From assembly GCA_027483425.1 (NCBI GenBank), contig JAIXUR010000430.1, forward strand, positions 1 to 15,908: DNA of 15,908 nt. Reading direction: 5' to 3'. How positions within the stretch are numbered: the stretch's first letter is position 1; the number at the start of each line of letters is the position of its first letter. The translations under genes were made by a program, and so were the position numbers. Origin of the DNA: Cyanobacteriota bacterium. Lineage in GTDB: Bacteria > Cyanobacteriota > Cyanobacteriia > Phormidesmidales > Phormidesmidaceae. Below are positions 12,692-15,908 of the stretch, in pieces. The notes below the pieces were generated by a model. That model worked only from the letters and a program-made list of their open reading frames with translations, did no database searches and was not told the origin of the DNA.

Positions 12692-15019
12692 TCATGCGTT
12701 TATAGGTTGGGTCTGCTGGCTCACGGCAGCGCGGACGTTTTCAATGGCCCACAGGGTCGCCTCTGGGGTGGCTGGTAGTGCCAGGGGCACGTAGTCGGCC
12801 TGGCCAAAGGCGGCGACAGCGGCGCGGATCGCCTCCCGCACGGCCATGGCCAGCATAAAGGGCGGTTCGCCCACGGCCTTGCTGCCGTAGATGACGCCAT
12901 CTTGGGCGGCGCGCTCCAGCAGGTGCACGGTGAACTGTTCCGGCACTTCGCTGATGGTGGGGATTTTGTAGGTGCTGGGGGCAAAGGTGCGCAGACGGCC
13001 TTCGCCATCCCACACCAGTTCTTCCATGGTCAGCCAGCCCATGCCCTGCACAAAGGCCCCCTCAATCTGACCCTTATCCACCAGGGGGTTGAGCGATTCG
13101 CCCACATCGTGGACGATATCCACCTGGCGCAGTTTGAAGGTGCCGGTAAAGCCGTCTACCTCCACCTCGCAGACTGCTGCGCCGTAGGCGAAGTAATAGA
13201 AGGGGCGACCCTTAGACAGCTTGGCATCCCAAAAAATGTTGGGGGTGCGGTAAAAGCCGGTGGCCGCCAGGCTAATGCGTTCGTTGTAGGTCTGCTGCAC
13301 CACCTCGTCGAAGGAGATGCGGGCGCTGGGGTAGGTGCGACAGTAGATCCAGTCGTCTTCGAAGACCATGTCCTCGGGGGCATCGAGGTTGAGCATGCGA
13401 ACGGCGACGGCGGCCATGCGATCGCGCAGGGTCTTGCAGGCATCCTTCACCGCCTGGCCGTTCAGGTCAGAACCGCTGGAGGCGGCGGTGGCGGAGGTGT
13501 TGGGCACCTTGTCGGTGCTGGTGTGCATCATGCGCAGGCGCTCGACCTTGACACCCAGGGCCTTGGCGGCGACCTGGATCATTTTGGTGTGCAGGCCCTG
13601 GCCCATTTCGGTGCCGCCGTGGTTGAGCTGAATGCTGCCGTCGGTATAGATCAGCACCAGTGCCCCGGCCTGGTTGTACTGCACCTTGTTGAAGGAGATG
13701 CCGAACTTGACCGGGGTAATGGCCAGGCCGCGCTTTTTGTAGGGGCTGGTGGCGTTGAAGGCGGTAACAGCTTCCTGGCGATCGCCATAGCCAGACTGAT
13801 CCTTCGCCTCTTGCCAGACCCGAGCAATGCGGTTGTCGACAATTTCTTGGTCGTAGTGAGTGGTGCTGGTTTCGCCCTCGCCGTGGTAAAAGTTGCGCTC
13901 TCGCACCAGGTCGGGCGGTAGGTTGAGGGTGCGGGCGATGCGATCGACCACCTCCTCAATCACAATCATGCCCTGGGGGCCCCCAAAGCCGCGATAGGCG
14001 GTGTTCGACACCCGGTTGGTTTTGGCGATTCGCCCCTCCACCACCAGGTTGGGGATGTAGTAGGCGTTATCGATGTGCAGCATGGCCCGCGCCAGTACCG
14101 GCGGCGAGAGATCCAGGCTCCAGCCGCCGTCGGCGGTGAGGGTGGCTTTCAGGGCGGTGATTTTGCCGTCGGGGTCAAAGCCCACCTCATACTGGCCCAA
14201 GAAGCCGTGGCGTTTGCCGGTAATCAGCATGTCGTGGTGGCGGCGCAGGCGCACCCGGACGGGTCGGCCGGTTTTATAGGTGGCCAGGGCGGCGGCGGCG
14301 GCGAAGGGGTTTGCCTGGGATTCTTTACCGCCAAAGGCTCCGCCCATGCGCAGGCAGGTGCAGATCACCCGGTTCTCGGGCAGCCCTAGGATCCGAGCAA
14401 CAATGGCCTGGGTCTCAGTGGGGTGCTGGGTCGAGGCAAAGACCTGGAGATTGCCTTCGCCATCGGGCACCACCCAGCTGGTTTGGGTTTCTAGGTAAAA
14501 GTGGTCTTGCCCGCCGATCTCGACTTCCCCAGCAAAGCGGTGGGCCGCCTGGGTTAGGGCAAGGTCGGGGTCGCCCCGGCGAATGACTTGGAGATCGTTG
14601 TGGTAGCTTTGGGCGGCGATCGCCTCCTGCACCGTTTTCAGCGCTGGCAGCGGCGCGTACTCCACCACAATTTTGGCGGCGGCTTCACGGGCGGCGGTTT
14701 CGGTCTCGCCCACCGCCCAGGCCACCACCTGACCGTAGTAGCTGACCTCGTCGGTGGGGAGGAGCACCTCATCGTGAACAATCACCCCGGTGTTGTTTTC
14801 CCCCGGCACATCGGCGGCGGTCAGCACGGTAATGCAGCCGGCCACGGTCAAGGCCGGGGCGATATCGAGCTGAGTAATGGTCGCCCTGGCGTGGGGCGAC
14901 AGAACCGGATACAGCGAGAGCATCCCCGCCGGTTCGCGCTGGTCATCGGTGTAGATGGCGGTACCGCTGACGTGGGCCACGGCGCTTTCATGACTCTTTC
15001 GCTGACCAACTGGGCTCAT
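12692..15019 (-). CDS. xdhB: Xanthine dehydrogenase, molybdenum-binding subunit
   Basis: This is the large subunit that oxidises hypoxanthine and xanthine to urate at a molybdopterin centre. The 775 residues match bacterial XdhB. The N-terminal hammerhead domain (about 15-130, with VSGTAIYTDD) is followed by the cofactor-binding halves. The catalytic and substrate-binding residues of the family are in place: Glu233 in GGAFGGKES, Arg343 in YRGFGGPQG and Glu718 in KAVGEPPF, corresponding to the Glu, Arg and Glu of characterised xanthine dehydrogenases. This favours xanthine dehydrogenase over aldehyde oxidase. HGGTEMGQGLHTK (467-479) and the TSATAASSGSDLNGQ block (508-522) contact the cofactor. 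The ATG at 15019 has only a weak GAG upstream. It follows xdhA after 213 bp of repeats. Confidence 0.96.
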   Translation of the reverse strand: MSPVGQRKSHESAVAHVSGTAIYTDDQREPAGMLSLYPVLSPHARATITQLDIAPALTVAGCITVLTAADVPGENNTGVIVHDEVLLPTDEVSYYGQVVAWAVGETETAAREAAAKIVVEYAPLPALKTVQEAIAAQSYHNDLQVIRRGDPDLALTQAAHRFAGEVEIGGQDHFYLETQTSWVVPDGEGNLQVFASTQHPTETQAIVARILGLPENRVICTCLRMGGAFGGKESQANPFAAAAALATYKTGRPVRVRLRRHHDMLITGKRHGFLGQYEVGFDPDGKITALKATLTADGGWSLDLSPPVLARAMLHIDNAYYIPNLVVEGRIAKTNRVSNTAYRGFGGPQGMIVIEEVVDRIARTLNLPPDLVRERNFYHGEGETSTTHYDQEIVDNRIARVWQEAKDQSGYGDRQEAVTAFNATSPYKKRGLAITPVKFGISFNKVQYNQAGALVLIYTDGSIQLNHGGTEMGQGLHTKMIQVAAKALGVKVERLRMMHTSTDKVPNTSATAASSGSDLNGQAVKDACKTLRDRMAAVAVRMLNLDAPEDMVFEDDWIYCRTYPSARISFDEVVQQTYNERISLAATGFYRTPNIFWDAKLSKGRPFYYFAYGAAVCEVEVDGFTGTFKLRQVDIVHDVGESLNPLVDKGQIEGAFVQGMGWLTMEELVWDGEGRLRTFAPSTYKIPTISEVPEQFTVHLLERAAQDGVIYGSKAVGEPPFMLAMAVREAIRAAVAAFGQADYVPLALPATPEATLWAIENVRAAVSQQTQPINA

Positions 15020-15046
15020 GGGGTGTTCTCGTTAAGGGTGGTCTCT

Positions 15047-15144
15047 GTCATCCCCTCCTGGGAGGGGCCGGGGTGGGTCTAGGGGAATTTGGAATGTCAT
15101 CCCCTCCTGGGAGGGGCCGGGGTGGGTCTAAGGGGATTTTGGAT
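15047..15144. repeat. Tandem pair of REP-like units
   Basis: A 49-bp unit occurs twice in tandem, starting at 15047 and 15096. The first 34 bases are identical in both; the AGGGGAATTTGGAAT tail differs slightly in the second. Each has the hairpin CCCCTCC-TG-GGAGGGG followed by CCGGGGTGGGT, the layout of REP elements mobilised by RAYT transposases. A related hairpin lies at 6888-6914. They fill the gap between xdhA and xdhB and could stall or trim the mRNA between the two subunits. Confidence 0.65.
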
Positions 15145-15185
15145 TGGCGATTTTGGATTTCTCGCTGTAGCAAAAGGCCGTCAAC

Positions 15186-15232
15186 CGTAGGGTGCATCCG
15201 CACAGCGATGCACCGCGTTAGGTTCTCGAACC
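15186..15232. repeat. Second dispersed hairpin repeat at the xdhA end
   Basis: GGTGCATC (15191-15198) pairs with GATGCACC (15207-15214), and GGTTC (15221-15225) with GAACC (15228-15232), just before the xdhA stop codon complement. The GTAGGGTGCATC...GATGCACCGCGTTAGGTT wording recalls small repeats scattered through cyanobacterial genomes. On the minus strand it follows the xdhA stop directly and could act as an mRNA-stabilising or terminating hairpin. Confidence 0.45.
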
Positions 15233-15908
15233 CTAAGGAAATTCCACAAAGAACTTCTCGAACAGATTCACCACCAGGCGCTGGCGATAGGTGGCGCTGC
15301 CCCGCAGATCGGTGAGGGGGGTAAAGGCCTCTTGCAGCAGGGGTTTAACGGCCTGGATCGTGTCTATTGTCCAGGGTTTGCCGACCAGGAAGGATTCTGC
15401 GGCGATCGCCCTCGCCGGAGTCGCCGCTACCCCTCCGTAGGCCAACCGAGCGTGGAGAATCTGGTTGCTGGCATCCACATCCACCCCAAAGGCGGCGGCC
15501 ACAATGCTGATGTCGTCGGTGCCGCGCTTGCCGATTTTGTAGGCCTGGGTTAACCGGCGAGCGGTGCCAGGGGTGCGGGCTTTGGGAATGTGGACCGACA
15601 CAATCACTTCGCCGGGCTGCAACTCGGTCTGGCGATAGCCGGTAAAAAAGTTGGCCAGGGGTAGGGTGCGCTCCCCACCGGGCCCCGCCAGTTTCAGAAT
15701 GGCATCCAGCGACAGCAGCACCGGAGGCAGGTCGCCAATGGGGGAAGCGGTGCCGATGTTGCCGCCCAGGGTGGCCCGGTTGCGCACCTGGCGGGCCGCA
15801 AACCAGTGGATCATCTCATCCAGGCTGGGAAAAAGGCCGTGGAGGCTGGCTTCAATATGGCTGAGGGGTACCGCCGCGCCGATGTCCACCCACTCGTCGG
15901 TCTGCTGA
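15233..15908 (-). CDS. xdhA: Xanthine dehydrogenase, FAD-binding subunit (partial)
   Basis: This subunit passes electrons from the molybdenum centre through FAD to NAD+. The visible 225 or so residues are the C-terminal part: the FAD-binding domain with VRNRATLGGNIGTASPIGDL, then the CO-dehydrogenase flavoprotein C-terminal domain (TQAYKIGKRGTDDISIVAAA) and the end KFFVEFP. The frame stays open to the right edge (QQTDEW before the GTG at 15889), so the gene begins outside the window and that GTG is an internal Val. In the two-subunit bacterial form the missing N-terminus carries two 2Fe-2S clusters; whether that is so here cannot be seen. xdhB follows after 213 bp. Confidence 0.93.
   Translation of the reverse strand, partial: QQTDEWVDIGAAVPLSHIEASLHGLFPSLDEMIHWFAARQVRNRATLGGNIGTASPIGDLPPVLLSLDAILKLAGPGGERTLPLANFFTGYRQTELQPGEVIVSVHIPKARTPGTARRLTQAYKIGKRGTDDISIVAAAFGVDVDASNQILHARLAYGGVAATPARAIAAESFLVGKPWTIDTIQAVKPLLQEAFTPLTDLRGSATYRQRLVVNLFEKFFVEFP

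Noticed and set aside
12902..13921. Long plus-strand open frame of 339 residues opposite xdhB
   Set aside because: It is the antisense of a GC-rich, strongly conserved gene; its Gly/His/Val-rich translation has no family features and xdhB explains the sequence.
15889..15889. GTG at 15889 as the start of xdhA
   Set aside because: The frame continues open to the window edge and the protein would lack the N-terminal part of its FAD domain, so this is an internal Val codon.
1..15908. CRISPR array, tRNA or rRNA genes
   Set aside because: No regularly spaced repeats of the right length, no tRNA cloverleaf and no rRNA-like stretch was recognised; the repeats seen are hairpins or short tandem units.

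Overview
The window looks like a piece of a cyanobacterial chromosome. The palindrome GCGATCGC (HIP1) and its core recur in genes and gaps. The gene set fits too: a DUF1802 protein, a P-loop ATPase resembling the Sll1717 family, a pentapeptide-repeat membrane protein and a secreted-end Amt-type ammonium transporter. A GC-rich, Leptolyngbya-like filamentous or related lineage is my guess; the genus cannot be fixed from sequence alone.

Layout. Bases 1-1311 are gene-poor: two hairpin repeats, a small one-helix membrane protein, a MITE-like element of about 107 bp, a strong terminator-like hairpin, and two overlapping small reading frames of unknown nature. Bases 1312-8000 hold core genes: leuD (leucine synthesis), then on the minus strand an ammonium transporter, a universal stress protein and aspS, then on the plus strand a HAD-family phosphatase and a DUF1802 protein, whose 3' end overlaps that of a convergent conserved hypothetical gene. 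Bases 8050-9010 are a small accessory patch: a long inverted repeat, a possible fragment of another small gene, a DUF433/DUF5615 toxin-antitoxin pair with overlapping start and stop, and the decayed C-terminal end of a MNT-type nucleotidyltransferase.

Bases 8997-15908, all on the minus strand, carry a xanthine dehydrogenase locus: the FAD subunit xdhA (cut by the window edge), the molybdenum subunit xdhB and the maturation factor xdhC. XdhA and XdhB would form the enzyme oxidising hypoxanthine and xanthine to urate, and XdhC would handle the sulfurated molybdenum cofactor. The locus is split: between xdhB and xdhC sits an AT-richer two-gene cassette, a P-loop ATPase followed 29 bp later by a membrane-anchored pentapeptide-repeat protein, with a promoter-like sequence directly after xdhB. 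This pair is the best candidate for an uncharacterised system, possibly defence or stress related, but its function is inference.

Short repeats lie in most gaps: REP-like hairpins upstream of the DUF1802 gene and in two copies between xdhA and xdhB, a second hairpin repeat at the xdhA stop, and an inverted repeat abutting the xdhC start. No rRNA, tRNA, CRISPR array or complete transposase gene was seen.
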